Counted from the first letter of the stretch, positions 37,754 through 50,222 are shown. The stretch: DNA of 64,000 nt from Halobacillus campisalis (GCF_030345335.1 NZ_JAPVRC010000001.1:558001-622000), one strand, 5' to 3'. Numbers and translations: made by a program. The notes: generated by a model not told the origin, from the letters alone.

Positions 37754-38504
37754 ATTCATTTTCTTCAAAATGATAAGAAACAGCAGATAAGAAATAAAGT
37801 GGCGCTGTTTCCATTCTCAAAATCCGCGGCCCTAGGCGGATAGAGTGAAAGCCACTGTTCACTAAAGCATTGGACTCTCGTGAAGAAAAACCGCCTTCAG
37901 GTCCAAAAATGACCAGCAGGGAATCCCCTTCACTCACCCTCTGTAACTCGAGCCGCAAGGAGCTGTAAGTATCTTTGCGGGCTTCGTCTTCAAAGGCTAA
38001 CAATTTCACATCAAAAGAATCCATTCGCAGCAGTTCATTCAACTCTAAAAGGTCATGAATTTCTGGCACCTTGACTCGCTCTGACTGCTCACTTGCTTCT
38101 TTTGCGATTTTTTTAAGCCGCATAATTTTTTTATCTGTTTTTTTCTTGTCCCATTTCGCAACTGACCGATCAGCTTGATAAGGAATAAAAGAATCAGCAC
38201 CAAGCTCCGTAGCTTTTTGTACAACCTGCTCCATTTTATCTCCCTTACCAAGGCTTTGGACAATCGTTACATTTATAGGTAATTCTGTGTTCTTTTTCAT
38301 CCATTCATCGACGTTACAAATAATCCGTTCAGGAACCTCCATCTTCTCAATAGAGCAAACCGCCGCTCCACAATCTGGATGAACACATACTATCGTCTGC
38401 CCTTCAGTCATACGCATCACATTTGAAATATGATGTACATCGTCACCTGAAATAGTCACTTGCGTTTGATTCCAGTTGGAACTGTCTACAAAATAACGTT
38501 GCAC
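37752..38504 (-). CDS. rsmE: 16S rRNA (uracil1498-N3)-methyltransferase
   Basis: A SPOUT-fold methyltransferase of 250 residues that methylates U1498 of 16S rRNA. Conserved segments are QRYFVDS at the start, IVQSLGKGDKMEQVVQK, FGPEGGFS and LGPRILRMETAP, the last forming the knot that binds SAM. The start is GTG at 38504 with AAGGTG upstream. It lies 13 bases after prmA, as yqeT-yqeU. Confidence 0.96.
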   Translation of the reverse strand: MQRYFVDSSNWNQTQVTISGDDVHHISNVMRMTEGQTIVCVHPDCGAAVCSIEKMEVPERIICNVDEWMKKNTELPINVTIVQSLGKGDKMEQVVQKATELGADSFIPYQADRSVAKWDKKKTDKKIMRLKKIAKEASEQSERVKVPEIHDLLELNELLRMDSFDVKLLAFEDEARKDTYSSLRLELQRVSEGDSLLVIFGPEGGFSSRESNALVNSGFHSIRLGPRILRMETAPLYFLSAVSYHFEENE

Positions 38505-38517
38505 AATAAGTCACACC

Positions 38518-39450
38518 TTATTTCTTAGCGATAATTAGAACCCAGTCTTCCATCATATTCGTTTCTACTATTTCAAAACCAGCTTGCTTTAAGCGTTCTA
38601 AGACGAGGTCTTTTTTCCCAGAGATGATCCCTGAGGTGATGAAGTACCCATCATCTTTCAACAACCTATAAGCATCGTCCACAAATTGAACTATGATTTC
38701 AGCAAGAATGTTCGCTACAATTAGATCCGGCTGTATTTCTACACCTTTAAGCAGGTCGTTCTTGGTTGAAGTGATCTGATTCTGTACGTGGTTCAATTCT
38801 GCATTATTGAAAGTACTCTTTACGGCGACCTCATCCAAATCAAAAGCGTGTACATGTTCAGCACCGAGAAGAATAGAAGCAACACTAAGTATTCCTGAAC
38901 CCGACCCAACATCGAGTACAAGATCTTCGGGCTTCAAATATTGTTCAAGTGCCTGCATACTTAAAACTGTAGTAGGATGAGTTCCCGTACCAAATGCCAT
39001 ACCTGGGTCCATTTCTATGATGAGTTCATCACTTGAAACAGGTTCATATTCCTCCCAGGTAGGAATGATCGTAATCCGTTCAGATATCTTTACAGGTTTG
39101 TAGTATTTCTTCCAGGCCGTAGCCCAGTCTTCTTCATGTATTTCACTCAATGAGACGGAATTGCGGCCAATATCTATGTTATAAAGCGTAAGATTTGTAA
39201 CAGACTGTTTAATCGAATCCACTGTCTCACCTAAAAAACTATTCATCTGCAAATACGCTTTAACGTATACCCCTTCTTTTGGGTAATCTTCAGGATTGAG
39301 CTCATATATTTCACCGAACGAGTTTTCCTCTTTAATCATATCTCTAGGATCTTCAATTACAACTCCACTGGCACCCGCCTCATGTAAAATATTGGAGACC
39401 GGTTCAATTGCTTCATTTGTCGTGTGAATACAAATTTCTGACCACTTCAT
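38518..39450 (-). CDS. prmA: Ribosomal protein L11 methyltransferase
   Basis: Methylates L11 at several Lys residues and the N-terminus. The 310-residue protein has a small N-terminal substrate-recognition domain and a Rossmann methyltransferase domain with VLDVGSGSGILSVA and a DPGMAFGTGTHPTT segment. It follows dnaJ, with a terminator between them. Confidence 0.96.
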   Translation of the reverse strand: MKWSEICIHTTNEAIEPVSNILHEAGASGVVIEDPRDMIKEENSFGEIYELNPEDYPKEGVYVKAYLQMNSFLGETVDSIKQSVTNLTLYNIDIGRNSVSLSEIHEEDWATAWKKYYKPVKISERITIIPTWEEYEPVSSDELIIEMDPGMAFGTGTHPTTVLSMQALEQYLKPEDLVLDVGSGSGILSVASILLGAEHVHAFDLDEVAVKSTFNNAELNHVQNQITSTKNDLLKGVEIQPDLIVANILAEIIVQFVDDAYRLLKDDGYFITSGIISGKKDLVLERLKQAGFEIVETNMMEDWVLIIAKK

Positions 39451-39479
39451 TCAGGATCAACTCACTTTTCTTAAGTAGG

Positions 39480-39550
39480 TATAAAAATTAAAAGAGTGTC
39501 TAGATTCAAGCTGCGGGACTACCCGAAACACCTATACCTCCAGACACTCT
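39480..39550 (-). terminator. Terminator after dnaJ, with a nested hairpin
   Basis: An outer 9-bp stem (39493-39501 with 39542-39550) encloses a long apical region with a small hairpin (39514-39525, CGGG arms). The minus strand continues with TTTTAATTTTT, so termination is likely; the apical insert is unusual. Confidence 0.7.
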
Positions 39551-39559
39551 AATAAACGA

Positions 39560-40687
39560 TCATTCACCTTTGAAAGCGCGTTTCATTCTTTCAAAAAAGT
39601 TACCATGCTGTTCTTCTGTAGCTTCATTTCCACTGATTTCATTAAATTCTCTTATCAAATCTTTTTGACGATCCGTTAGATTCTTCGGAGTAATCACTTT
39701 AATTTTAACATGCTGATCTCCTTGACCACGTCCATGAACATTCGGCGCACCTTTGTCTTTCAATCGGAACGTTTTGCCTGTTTGAGTACCACCAGGAATT
39801 TTAAGTTTCACTTTTCCATGTACTGTTGGCACCTCAATTTCATCACCTAATGCAGCTTGTGCGAAGGTTAGAGGCATATCACAGAAAATATGATCACCTT
39901 CACGTTCAAAGAATTCGTGAGGCTGCACACGAATGACTACGAATAAATCGCCTGCAGGTCCGCCGTTAGCACCATCCTCGCCTTTACCAGGCACACGAAT
40001 TTGCTGGCCTTCATCGATTCCGGCTGGAATATCGAGATGAATCTTCTTACGATTAGTGACGCGGCCGTCCCCTCCGCAAGTATTACATTTTTCTTTGACC
40101 ATTTGGCCGCTGCCCTGACAGTGATGACAGACGCGGCGGTTCACGACACGACCGAACGGAGTGTTTTGTTCCTGATTAATTTGACCGCTTCCGTTACAGT
40201 GTGTACATGTTTCTGGAGAAGTACCTGGTTTAGCTCCTGAACCATCACATGTATCACATTCTTCTTCCGTCGGAATTTCCACATCTGTGCTTTTTCCAAA
40301 GATAGCTTCCTCAAATGTCAGCGTCATAGAATATTGAAGGTCTGCACCTTTTCTTGGGGCGTTAGGATCTCTTCTGCGACCTCCGCCGCCAAAGAACATA
40401 TCGAAGATGTCGCCGAAACCACCGAAGTCTTCAGCACCACCGCCAAACCCTCCGAATCCCTGGCCTTGAGGACCTGAGTGGCCAAATTGGTCATATTGTG
40501 CACGCTTTTGCTGGTCACTCAGCGTTTCATAAGCTTCTTTCGCTTCTTTAAACTTATCAGAGGCGTTTTCCTCTTCACTTACGTCTGGGTGATATTTTCT
40601 AGCTAGTTTTCGATATGCTTTTTTGATTTCTTCTTTAGAGGCATCTTTAGAAACCCCTAGCACATCGTAATAATCTCGTTTACTCAC
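39560..40687 (-). CDS. dnaJ: Chaperone DnaJ
   Basis: Hsp40 co-chaperone that delivers clients to DnaK and stimulates its ATPase. The 375 residues contain a J-domain with HPD (33-35), a Gly/Phe-rich linker, four zinc-binding CxxCxG repeats ([32 protein letters not shown]) and a C-terminal peptide-binding region. The start is GTG at 40687 with GGGAGAGTG upstream. It has a terminator before it (dnaK) and a likely promoter of its own. Confidence 0.97.
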   Translation of the reverse strand: MSKRDYYDVLGVSKDASKEEIKKAYRKLARKYHPDVSEEENASDKFKEAKEAYETLSDQQKRAQYDQFGHSGPQGQGFGGFGGGAEDFGGFGDIFDMFFGGGGRRRDPNAPRKGADLQYSMTLTFEEAIFGKSTDVEIPTEEECDTCDGSGAKPGTSPETCTHCNGSGQINQEQNTPFGRVVNRRVCHHCQGSGQMVKEKCNTCGGDGRVTNRKKIHLDIPAGIDEGQQIRVPGKGEDGANGGPAGDLFVVIRVQPHEFFEREGDHIFCDMPLTFAQAALGDEIEVPTVHGKVKLKIPGGTQTGKTFRLKDKGAPNVHGRGQGDQHVKIKVITPKNLTDRQKDLIREFNEISGNEATEEQHGNFFERMKRAFKGE

Positions 40688-40725
40688 TTGTTCATCACTC
40701 TCCCGGGCACTATTGCATAAAGTTT

Positions 40726-40755
40726 ATCATAACACTCTCTAACTCATTCAAGCAA
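40726..40755 (-). promoter_or_regulatory. Probable dnaJ promoter
   Basis: TTGCTT (40750-40755), 18 bases, TATGAT (40726-40731), between the dnaK terminator and dnaJ. Confidence 0.55.
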
Positions 40756-40786
40756 ACGAAATAGAGCTTGAAAATCTTGTGACCTG

Positions 40787-40826
40787 AAAAAAGTCAAAGT
40801 CAAGAAGATCCTGACTTTGACTTTTT
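40787..40826 (-). terminator. Terminator after dnaK
   Basis: A 15-bp stem of AAAAAGTCAAAGTCA arms with a nine-base loop and T-run on the minus strand. It would reduce read-through from the heat-shock promoter into dnaJ. Confidence 0.85.
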
Positions 40827-40838
40827 CATTTCAATCAC

Positions 40839-42704
<1,866 letters not shown>

Positions 42705-43259
42705 TTATTGGTTCACTTTGACCATTGCCGGGCGGATCACTCGATCATTCAAGCGATACCCTTTTTGCAGCTGCTCTACAACTACATTGGATTCAAAGTT
42801 TTCATCTTCTACTTGCATGACTGCCTGATGCAAATGAGGGTCGAATTCTTCTCCTTTAGCTGGAATTTCTTCAACTCCTTCTTTGTCTAACGCTGCCTGG
42901 AACTGGTCGTAAACCATTTTCATCCCACTAGCAAAATTTTGAGCAGCGTCTCCTTCAACTTCTACTTGCAGTGCTCGTTCGAAGTTATCAAGAACAGGAA
43001 TTAGTTCTTCTACAAGAGATTGCGCTTTATATTTCCGATCCGCTTCTTTCTCTTTTTGAGTTCTGCGACGGAAATTATCATAATCGGCTTGGAGTCGTAA
43101 AAGTCGATTGTGCACTTCTTCTTTTTCCTTACGAATCTGGTCGATCTCACTATCTTCTTCTACAACTTCAGCCTGATTCTCATCAGTAGTTTGCTCTTCA
43201 TCATTTTCATCGTTTAAATGATCGATGATTTCTTGTTCTTCTTGTTTCTTTCCTTCCAT
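42705..43259 (-). CDS. grpE: Nucleotide exchange factor GrpE
   Basis: Releases ADP from DnaK. The 184-residue protein has an acidic N-terminal coiled coil (about 1-60) and the GrpE signature [19 protein letters not shown] near the C-terminus. The start at ATG 43259 follows AAGGAGG; the frame to 43334 is not translated. It lies between hrcA and dnaK. Confidence 0.97.
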   Translation of the reverse strand: MEGKKQEEQEIIDHLNDENDEEQTTDENQAEVVEEDSEIDQIRKEKEEVHNRLLRLQADYDNFRRRTQKEKEADRKYKAQSLVEELIPVLDNFERALQVEVEGDAAQNFASGMKMVYDQFQAALDKEGVEEIPAKGEEFDPHLHQAVMQVEDENFESNVVVEQLQKGYRLNDRVIRPAMVKVNQ

Positions 43260-43334
43260 GACGTACACCTCCTTGACCCTTTCAACGTTATTGACTATAA
43301 CATGAATTAATATCCTAAAAAAAGCAATTAACAA

Positions 43335-43366
43335 AAAGAAGCGATGGGAATTAAAACTCCCCCATC
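43335..43366 (-). terminator. Possible attenuator between hrcA and grpE
   Basis: A 6-7-bp stem (GATGGG with CCCATC, 43343-43366) followed on the minus strand by GCTTCTTTTTG. It may lower grpE-dnaK expression relative to hrcA. Confidence 0.45.
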
Positions 43367-43388
43367 TAATTTTGTTTTATTCCCGCAG

Positions 43389-44411
43389 TTAATACCAGCC
43401 ACGGAACGTTTCTGTCATTTGCTTGGATAAAACATTTATTAATGAAATGACACGATTATATTCCATTCTTGTCGGGCCTAACAGAGCTATAGTTCCCGCC
43501 TGCTCATTACCCAGCGTGTATCTTGCAGTAATTAAACTACAGTTCTGCATGGCATCGAATGGGTTCTCATGTCCTATCCTTACGTGAACACCTTGTTCAC
43601 CAGATCTCAGCAAGTCCGCCATCTCGTTCTCTTTTTCAATAATTGCATAAAGAGATCGCACTTTATCCAAGTCTTTGAATTCGGGCTGCATCAGTATATT
43701 GGTTTTTCCCCCAATATACAATTTCGTCTGGTGTTCATCCAACAAAGCGGCTTGTAAATAAGAGTAAGCATGTTCATGCTGGTCAGTATGAATCTCAATC
43801 AAATCGTAAATTTCTGTTTGAAGTTTTTCATACAGTTTCACCAGAGGCACTCCTCTTAAACGATCATTCAAAATGTTAACCATCTTTTCTAATTGAGGAT
43901 GATCGATTTCAACAGGAATGTTAAATGCCCTGTGCTCTACATGCCCTGTGTCGGTCACGAGTATAGCGATAGCGGATTGATCATTTAAGGGAACAATTTG
44001 CAATTGCTTAAGCTTCGTTTCAAAAATCTCTGGACCGAGGATAATGGATGTATAATTGGTCAGTTCAGATAATATTCCTGCTGACTTTTGCACAACTCGT
44101 TCAAACTCCATCATTCTATCCTTGAATGCTTGTCGAATCGTCGTCAATTCCTGGTTAGATAACCGAAGAGGAGACAATAAATGATCGACATAAAAACGAT
44201 ACCCTTTTTCTGAAGGAACACGCCCTGAAGAAGAGTGGGTTTTTTCAAGGAAACCCATTTCTTCTAAGTCTGCCATCTCGTTTCTGATCGTAGCAGAGCT
44301 GTGAGTGATTTCGTCTTTTTTTGATATTGACCGGGAGCCAACTGGCTGTGCCGTCAGGATAAAATCATCAATGATGACTTGCAAAATTAATAATTGCCTA
44401 TCCGTTAACAT
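43389..44411 (-). CDS. hrcA: Heat-inducible repressor HrcA
   Basis: Repressor of class I heat-shock genes; binds the CIRCE operator. The 340-residue protein has an N-terminal winged helix (LTDRQLLILQVIIDDFI, then SSATIRNEMADLEEMGFL) and a C-terminal GAF-like domain. It is first in its operon, and the CIRCE element lies 16 bases upstream, so it represses itself. Confidence 0.98.
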   Translation of the reverse strand: MLTDRQLLILQVIIDDFILTAQPVGSRSISKKDEITHSSATIRNEMADLEEMGFLEKTHSSSGRVPSEKGYRFYVDHLLSPLRLSNQELTTIRQAFKDRMMEFERVVQKSAGILSELTNYTSIILGPEIFETKLKQLQIVPLNDQSAIAILVTDTGHVEHRAFNIPVEIDHPQLEKMVNILNDRLRGVPLVKLYEKLQTEIYDLIEIHTDQHEHAYSYLQAALLDEHQTKLYIGGKTNILMQPEFKDLDKVRSLYAIIEKENEMADLLRSGEQGVHVRIGHENPFDAMQNCSLITARYTLGNEQAGTIALLGPTRMEYNRVISLINVLSKQMTETFRGWY

Positions 44412-44426
44412 CGATAATCACCTCTG

Positions 44427-44453
44427 TTAGCACTCGAATAAAGTGAGTGCTAA
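44427..44453 (-). promoter_or_regulatory. CIRCE operator
   Basis: TTAGCACTC (44427-44435), nine bases, GAGTGCTAA (44445-44453): exact match to the HrcA operator, located in the early transcribed region of hrcA. Confidence 0.99.
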
Positions 44454-44463
44454 ATCTAATAAT

Positions 44464-44492
44464 AAATTATCAAAAGCGATAATGGATGTCAA
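44464..44492 (-). promoter_or_regulatory. hrcA promoter
   Basis: TTGACA (44487-44492), 17 bases, TAATTT (44464-44469). The CIRCE operator begins about 10 bases downstream of the -10. Confidence 0.75.
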
Positions 44493-44512
44493 TGAATTTA
44501 CTTTGATTTTTA

Positions 44513-45649
44513 TTAATCCAACAAAAATTCCTGAAACACTTCATTACCCAGCAGCTTACCTTTCTCAGATAAAAGAATATGACGTTTCGACTCAAGGAGT
44601 AATCCTCGCTCTCTAAGTACGGGTATCGCTTGACCAAACACATCATGTATAGAGCGGCCAAACTTTCTTTCAAAGCGGTCCATAGAAACGCCCTCAGCCT
44701 TTCGCAAACCAAGAAACATTTCTTCCTCCATTTGTTCTTTAACCCCTACAGGTTCCTCGTGAAGAATCGGACGGCCATCAGCCATCGCTTGTTTGACATA
44801 AGCAGGCAGTGGACGAATGTTAATCGTTCGCTTTCCTGGTAGATAACCATGGGCCCCTGCACCTATTCCGAAATAATATTCATTATTCCAGTATGTCAAA
44901 TTGTGCTGACTCTCATAACCAGGCTTAGCAAAATTACTGATTTCGTATTGTTTAACACCACGGCTGGCCAGTTTACTTTGCAGCATCTCATACATTTCCG
45001 CCTCCTCTTCCTCCGGAGGTTTGATAAGTTTTCCTTTATTATAACGCTGGTAAAACACGGTTTTCGGTTCAATTTGTAAAGAGTAGGAAGAGTAGTGTGG
45101 TAAATCAAACTGCATGGCTTCATCGATTGTACGTTCAAAATCACCTACTGATTGACCGGGAAGTGCATACATGAGATCGATGCTGACATTCGTCAACCCT
45201 TCTTGTATTAACCGATCTACGTTTGTATAAACATCTTTAACCTTATGAATTCTTCCGATTTTCTCTAACATGTCATCATCAAAAACTTGAACACCGAGGG
45301 ATATACGATTAACACCGAAAGATTTCAGTAATTTTACTTTTTCTAAATCAAGGTCTCCAGGATTAGCTTCAAAAGTGTATTCTTTACACTGATCTATCAT
45401 AAAATGGTTTTCGATCATGAGTAGCAGCCTATGCAGTTGTTCAGCTGTCAAAGCAGTCGGTGTTCCTCCACCAACAAAAATGGTTTGCACTACTGCCTTT
45501 TCATGAGGAATATACGTATGAATTTCTTTTTCTAAAGCTTCCAGGTACTCATCGGCCAATCTTTCATTATAAAAGAATTTGGTGAAGTCACAATAATGAC
45601 ATATTTGCTGACAAAACGGGATATGAATATATGCTGATGAAATGTTCAT
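44513..45649 (-). CDS. hemW: Radical SAM heme chaperone HemW
   Basis: A HemN-like radical SAM protein of 378 residues. It carries the cluster motif at Cys13, Cys17 and Cys20 (FCQQICHYC), the GGGTPT segment and the C-terminal HemN domain, but lacks the extra N-terminal part of true HemN, as expected for HemW, which delivers heme rather than oxidising coproporphyrinogen. The start is the ATG at 45649; a TTG three codons earlier abuts the AAAGG site. It follows lepA. Confidence 0.93.
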   Translation of the reverse strand: MNISSAYIHIPFCQQICHYCDFTKFFYNERLADEYLEALEKEIHTYIPHEKAVVQTIFVGGGTPTALTAEQLHRLLLMIENHFMIDQCKEYTFEANPGDLDLEKVKLLKSFGVNRISLGVQVFDDDMLEKIGRIHKVKDVYTNVDRLIQEGLTNVSIDLMYALPGQSVGDFERTIDEAMQFDLPHYSSYSLQIEPKTVFYQRYNKGKLIKPPEEEEAEMYEMLQSKLASRGVKQYEISNFAKPGYESQHNLTYWNNEYYFGIGAGAHGYLPGKRTINIRPLPAYVKQAMADGRPILHEEPVGVKEQMEEEMFLGLRKAEGVSMDRFERKFGRSIHDVFGQAIPVLRERGLLLESKRHILLSEKGKLLGNEVFQEFLLD

Positions 45650-45668
45650 GCTGCTCAACCTTTCAAAA

Positions 45669-45698
45669 GGAAAACCGCAAGAAAAAGCTCCTGCGGTC
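45669..45698 (-). terminator. Weak terminator between lepA and hemW
   Basis: A stem of six strong pairs (ACCGCA with TGCGGT), extended by wobble pairs, then TTTTCC on the minus strand. Confidence 0.5.
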
Positions 45699-45712
45699 TT
45701 TGCCTTAACGTA

Positions 45713-47527
45713 TTAATCTTCGTCAATTTCTAATACAGACATAAATGCTTCTTGTGGAACTTCTACAGATCCTACCATCTTCATTCGTTTTTTACCTTCT
45801 TTTTGCTTCTCAAGCAATTTACGTTTACGGGAAATGTCACCACCATAACATTTAGAAAGCACGTTTTTCCTCATAGCTTTAATCGTAGTCCGCGCCACGA
45901 TCTTATTCCCGATAGCAGCTTGAATAGGAACCTCGAATTGTTGTCTAGGAATAAGTTTTTTCAGCTTCTCAGCAATAACCTTCCCTCTGTCATACGCAAA
46001 ATCACGATGAACTATAAATGATAATGCATCAATTGTATCCCCGTTAAGCAGAATATCCATCTTCACAAGATTAGAAGAGCGATACCCTACTAATTCATAG
46101 TCAAACGAAGCATACCCTTTAGTTTGAGACTTCAGCGAGTCAAAGAAGTCATAGACGATTTCAGAGAGTGGAATCTCATACACGATGTTTACTCGATTGT
46201 CATCGAGGTACTGCATGTCCATAAAGTTCCCACGTTTTCTCTGGCAAATTTCCATTACTGGCCCTACGTAATCATTCGGAACCATGATGGTCGCTTTAAC
46301 AAAAGGCTCCTGCACTTCTTCGACTTTCTGATTGTCAGGCATCATAGAAGGGTTGTCGACGGTCATTTCACTTCCGTCCGTAAGTTTCACGCTGTAAATA
46401 ACACTCGGCGCTGTTGTAATCAAGTCGATTTTATACTCGCGCTCTATCCGCTCCTGGATGATTTCCATGTGGAGCATGCCAAGAAATCCGCAGCGGAAAC
46501 CAAACCCTAAAGCTTGTGAAGTTTCAGGCTCGTACTGCAGTGAAGAATCGTTGAGCTCCAGCCGCTCCAAAGCGTCTCGTAAGTCGTTATAATTACTGGC
46601 GTCAACAGGGTACAGACCACAAAACACCATAGGATTCATTTTTTTATAACCAGGTAATGGAGTTTCAGCTGGACGTTTCGCATGGGTAATCGTATCACCC
46701 ACTCGAGTGTCACCAATATTTTTAATGGATGCTGTTAAATAGCCGACATCTCCTACGTTCAGTTCTTTTAAAGGTGTAGGGGTAGGTCTGAAAACACCCA
46801 CTTCATTCACTTCGAATTCTTTTCCAGTAGCCATCATTTTGATTGTATCGCCTATTTTAACTGAACCTTCCCTTACGCAAGTATAGGCGACAACTCCTCG
46901 GTATGAATCATATAAAGAGTCGAATATTAATGCTTTTAAAGGATCATCCTTATTCCCGTCGGGAGCTGGGATATCAGAAACAATTCTTTCTAGAATTTCA
47001 TCGATCCCGACACCTTCTTTAGCAGAAGCAAGTATAGCATCTGATGCATCTATCCCGATGACATCTTCAATTTCTTGCTTAACCCGCTCTGTATCTGCAC
47101 CAGGCAAATCAATTTTATTAATGACTGGAATGATTTCCAAGTCGTTCTCTAATGCTAAATAAACGTTCGCCAATGTTTGAGCTTCAATACCTTGGGCAGC
47201 GTCCACCACAAGGATGGCTCCTTCACAAGCCGCAAGACTCCGAGACACTTCATATGTAAAATCGACGTGTCCAGGGGTATCAATTAAATGAAACGTATAA
47301 TCCTGATTGTCATTAGCTTTATAATTAAGCTGGACAGCGTTCAACTTTATAGTGATCCCACGTTCTCGTTCTAAATCCATGGCATCTAAAAACTGTTCTT
47401 TCATCTCTCTTTGAGTCAGTGCATTCGTTTTTTCAAGGATCCGGTCGGCTAACGTCGATTTCCCATGATCAATATGGGCAATAATCGAAAAGTTACGAAC
47501 TCTGTCCTGATTTGATCTTGTTGTCAT
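45713..47527 (-). CDS. lepA: Elongation factor 4 (LepA)
   Basis: Ribosome-dependent GTPase that assists initiation and ribosome function. The 604-residue protein has the EF-G-like GTPase domain ([26 protein letters not shown]), domain II and the LepA-specific C-terminal region. The start is one of two adjacent ATGs at 47530 and 47527; I take 47527, seven bases after AGGAG. The frame to 47608 has no site. It follows yqxA and spoIIP. Confidence 0.97.
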   Translation of the reverse strand: MTTRSNQDRVRNFSIIAHIDHGKSTLADRILEKTNALTQREMKEQFLDAMDLERERGITIKLNAVQLNYKANDNQDYTFHLIDTPGHVDFTYEVSRSLAACEGAILVVDAAQGIEAQTLANVYLALENDLEIIPVINKIDLPGADTERVKQEIEDVIGIDASDAILASAKEGVGIDEILERIVSDIPAPDGNKDDPLKALIFDSLYDSYRGVVAYTCVREGSVKIGDTIKMMATGKEFEVNEVGVFRPTPTPLKELNVGDVGYLTASIKNIGDTRVGDTITHAKRPAETPLPGYKKMNPMVFCGLYPVDASNYNDLRDALERLELNDSSLQYEPETSQALGFGFRCGFLGMLHMEIIQERIEREYKIDLITTAPSVIYSVKLTDGSEMTVDNPSMMPDNQKVEEVQEPFVKATIMVPNDYVGPVMEICQRKRGNFMDMQYLDDNRVNIVYEIPLSEIVYDFFDSLKSQTKGYASFDYELVGYRSSNLVKMDILLNGDTIDALSFIVHRDFAYDRGKVIAEKLKKLIPRQQFEVPIQAAIGNKIVARTTIKAMRKNVLSKCYGGDISRKRKLLEKQKEGKKRMKMVGSVEVPQEAFMSVLEIDED

Positions 47528-47622
47528 CATATCACTCCTACTAATTTCGGCACAGCTATCTAGGATGATTATAGCAATAGCAGAGCTACGATTCAATCTT
47601 AAGTACAAGCAACGTTACATTA

Positions 47623-47871
47623 TTAACCGCCGAAGAAGCCGGAAAGGAGTATTAAAATAAAATCGAACCCATGGCTTACCCCTTCTCCCAAACCGTAAGC
47701 AAACTTGGCAATCAAAGGCGCCTCCTCAGCATTCACTTCAGGGAGGCATGCCTCCTGATCGGAAACTTCCACTACTTTTTCTTCAACCGGAGTCGGAGTT
47801 TGGCTGATCCCATAAAGAGAACCTGAAACAAATAAGATCAAACCAATCATTGTAATAAATAAACCTTTCAT
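47623..47871 (-). CDS. yqxA: DUF3679 protein YqxA
   Basis: An 82-residue protein with an N-terminal hydrophobic segment (signal or anchor, about 3-23) and a second hydrophobic stretch at the C-terminus (ILILLSGFFGG), with an acidic middle. YqxA lies between spoIIP and lepA in Bacillus, as here. Function is unknown. The start follows AAAGGAG. Confidence 0.78.
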   Translation of the reverse strand: MKGLFITMIGLILFVSGSLYGISQTPTPVEEKVVEVSDQEACLPEVNAEEAPLIAKFAYGLGEGVSHGFDFILILLSGFFGG

Positions 47872-47883
47872 TTTAGGTCTCCT

Positions 47884-49044
47884 TTATTCATCACTCGAAA
47901 CTTTCTCAGCCTGCCAGTAATATTCGCTGAACACTTCGGCAATGACATCCGCAGTCAAATATGTTTCATCCAAATCGTTGTACACTCCCCCGAATTCAAT
48001 GAGCACTGCATTTCCAGATAAATCTTGATTGTACTTTCCGTCGACACCACTACCTTGTTTCGTTAAGACACCTCGGCTCAAACCTGGATATGACTCTTCT
48101 AACAATTTATGAAGGTCTGTCGCTATCTTCAGGTTCTTTTCGTAATCGGGATGTTTAGCACCGACTACAAAAATCGTGCGGGCATAAGTTTTACCATTTA
48201 TCTCTTTCGTAGTAATATCCCGTGGAACGTTGTCACGATGCAAGTCAAAAAGGTATTTTATCCGATCGTTTGAAGCCATCGCTTCCTGGACGACGCCTCT
48301 AGAGACATCATAGTAATCCACACTTTTTTCCAGGGCTGTCGTCGTTATATCCGTATGATCCACATGGGCACCAATTCCGTGACGTTCAAGAGCCTCTCCT
48401 AATCGATCCCCTACTTTGGTAATATTGACTTCATCGTGATAAGCATCCGTAGTTCCTTCGGGTAAATGCGGAAAATACGATTCCCTGTTATGCGTATGAT
48501 AAATGAAAACTGAATTCTCTTTGATGGTTTTCCCTTCTCCCTCTGGGGCAGGTTCTTTTTCTGATTCGTTTGAGTCTCCATCGTCGACAGCTTCCCGATC
48601 CTCTAATACCACATCTAATGGAGGCTGTGATTCAAATGGCAGGTTCGTATAATCTGTTCCTTCTCCGGCAATTACAATTTCACTATTGTAAGCCGACAAA
48701 CCGGGAATTTCTCTGCCAAGAAGACTTCGTAAGTCATGAGGTTTAATACTCGTGAATAATTGGAATGAAAGAGACGATAACCCTGGAAGTTTGGATTCAT
48801 CAGGATGAGCTTGTTTAAATAATCGATTCTCCATTTCAAATAAATAGAGGAAAGAGCTTCCTTCGACCTGTGTAGTGAAATTCTGAATAGTAGTGGAATA
48901 AAGTTTATATGTAGATTTGGCTCCGGTAAGCAAGCCGATGCCAATAAAAAGCAGTAATAGAATAGCCATAGCACCTGCCGCAAATACAGACCACCTTTTA
49001 AATAGATTGGAATGTTTCTTCTTAAATTTCTGAATAGATCCCAT
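47884..49044 (-). CDS. spoIIP: Stage II sporulation protein P
   Basis: Peptidoglycan amidase and endopeptidase of the SpoIIDMP complex that thins the septal wall during engulfment; acts outside the mother-cell membrane. The 386-residue protein has a basic N-terminus, one membrane helix (about 20-42), a linker, and an amidase domain starting near residue 195 (IYHTHNRES, DLHRD, EFGGVYN). The start at ATG 49044 follows AGGGGGAA; the frame to 49101 is not used. It follows gpr, as in B. subtilis. Confidence 0.94.
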   Translation of the reverse strand: MGSIQKFKKKHSNLFKRWSVFAAGAMAILLLLFIGIGLLTGAKSTYKLYSTTIQNFTTQVEGSSFLYLFEMENRLFKQAHPDESKLPGLSSLSFQLFTSIKPHDLRSLLGREIPGLSAYNSEIVIAGEGTDYTNLPFESQPPLDVVLEDREAVDDGDSNESEKEPAPEGEGKTIKENSVFIYHTHNRESYFPHLPEGTTDAYHDEVNITKVGDRLGEALERHGIGAHVDHTDITTTALEKSVDYYDVSRGVVQEAMASNDRIKYLFDLHRDNVPRDITTKEINGKTYARTIFVVGAKHPDYEKNLKIATDLHKLLEESYPGLSRGVLTKQGSGVDGKYNQDLSGNAVLIEFGGVYNDLDETYLTADVIAEVFSEYYWQAEKVSSDE

Positions 49045-49124
49045 CGTTCTATTCCCCCTAGTATGGACTCTAGTAAATCCTATGTGAGAAGGGATAATCA
49101 TAGAACGCGGGATCTCATTTTATA

Positions 49125-50222
49125 TTAAATTCTCGTATAAGAGGATGCTTCACCATCATCAATCGCATCATGAAGAGCACTGTTGATACCAGAGGCGATC
49201 ACATAAGCCATGTCATTCACAAAAGAATCAACTTCCTTTGGAGTTACCATCAAATTATGACCAAGCGGGGTCAGCACCTCTTTGATCAATTGTTTCTTCT
49301 CTTCTAATCCTAATTGGCCAAGCATACCCAGCACGGCTTTTTTCTGCTCTTCATTAGGCATATCTTCTTCCGTCAGAGTTTTTCTTTCGAACGGATTCAT
49401 TGAAGGGGAGAGGACTCCTGCAGGACGATCTTTATCCGCCCATTCTCTGCCAAAGTGCATAAGAATGTAGTCAATGCTGTCATTCGTAATTGTCACAGCA
49501 TCGACAACTGTAGGTACGCCTATAGAAATCACAGGTATACCGTACGTTTCCTGACTGATTTCCTTTCTTTTATTACCTACTCCCGAGCCTGGATGGATAC
49601 CGGTATCAGAAATTTGAATGGTTGCGTTAATCCTGTTTATTGATCTTGATGCAAGAGCGTCTACCGCAATTACGAAATCTGGTTTGGTTTCATGAATGAT
49701 TCCATGGATCATGTCACTGGTTTCTATTCCTGTTACTCCCATTACTCCAGGGGAGACGGCTGAGACCGGCCGATAACCCTCGGCTACCGTGTCAGGCTGC
49801 AATTCGAACAAATGACTGGTGACTACGACCTCATTCATGACAAGCGGACCGATGGCGTCAGGGGTTACATTGTGGTTACCCAGACCGACGATCAAACACC
49901 TGTCCATCTTCTTTATACCGCAAAGTTCCATCACTCTTTTTAATTGATGGGATAAGCATGTGGCTAACCTAACCTGCATATTCGTGTCCTGCTTTCGAAT
50001 AGCCAGGGATTCCAATGTAATATAGTGTCCTGCTTTCTTACCTATTCTTTCCGCCCCCTCTTCATCCACCTGAACATGAGTGAGGGTAATATCATCGATC
50101 GTTTCTTCACTTACTGAAACACCATCGTTTTTCTCGCTTTGTTTTTCTTCAGGGTGCACATTCATCTCTTGAGCTTCCAATGCTAAATCCGTACGAACTG
50201 AAAAATTGTCTTGATTGTTCAT
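49125..50222 (-). CDS. gpr: Spore germination endopeptidase GPR
   Basis: Degrades small acid-soluble spore proteins on germination; made in the forespore as a zymogen. The 365-residue length and the segments [17 protein letters not shown] and [12 protein letters not shown] are typical. The N-terminal 15 or so residues form the propeptide (VRTDLALEA fits the maturation site). The start follows AAGGAGG. It is divergent from rpsT and precedes spoIIP. Confidence 0.95.
   Translation of the reverse strand: MNNQDNFSVRTDLALEAQEMNVHPEEKQSEKNDGVSVSEETIDDITLTHVQVDEEGAERIGKKAGHYITLESLAIRKQDTNMQVRLATCLSHQLKRVMELCGIKKMDRCLIVGLGNHNVTPDAIGPLVMNEVVVTSHLFELQPDTVAEGYRPVSAVSPGVMGVTGIETSDMIHGIIHETKPDFVIAVDALASRSINRINATIQISDTGIHPGSGVGNKRKEISQETYGIPVISIGVPTVVDAVTITNDSIDYILMHFGREWADKDRPAGVLSPSMNPFERKTLTEEDMPNEEQKKAVLGMLGQLGLEEKKQLIKEVLTPLGHNLMVTPKEVDSFVNDMAYVIASGINSALHDAIDDGEASSYTRI

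Noticed and set aside
46124-46510. 128-codon plus-strand frame opposite lepA
   Set aside because: Shadow of lepA; no start signals or family resemblance.
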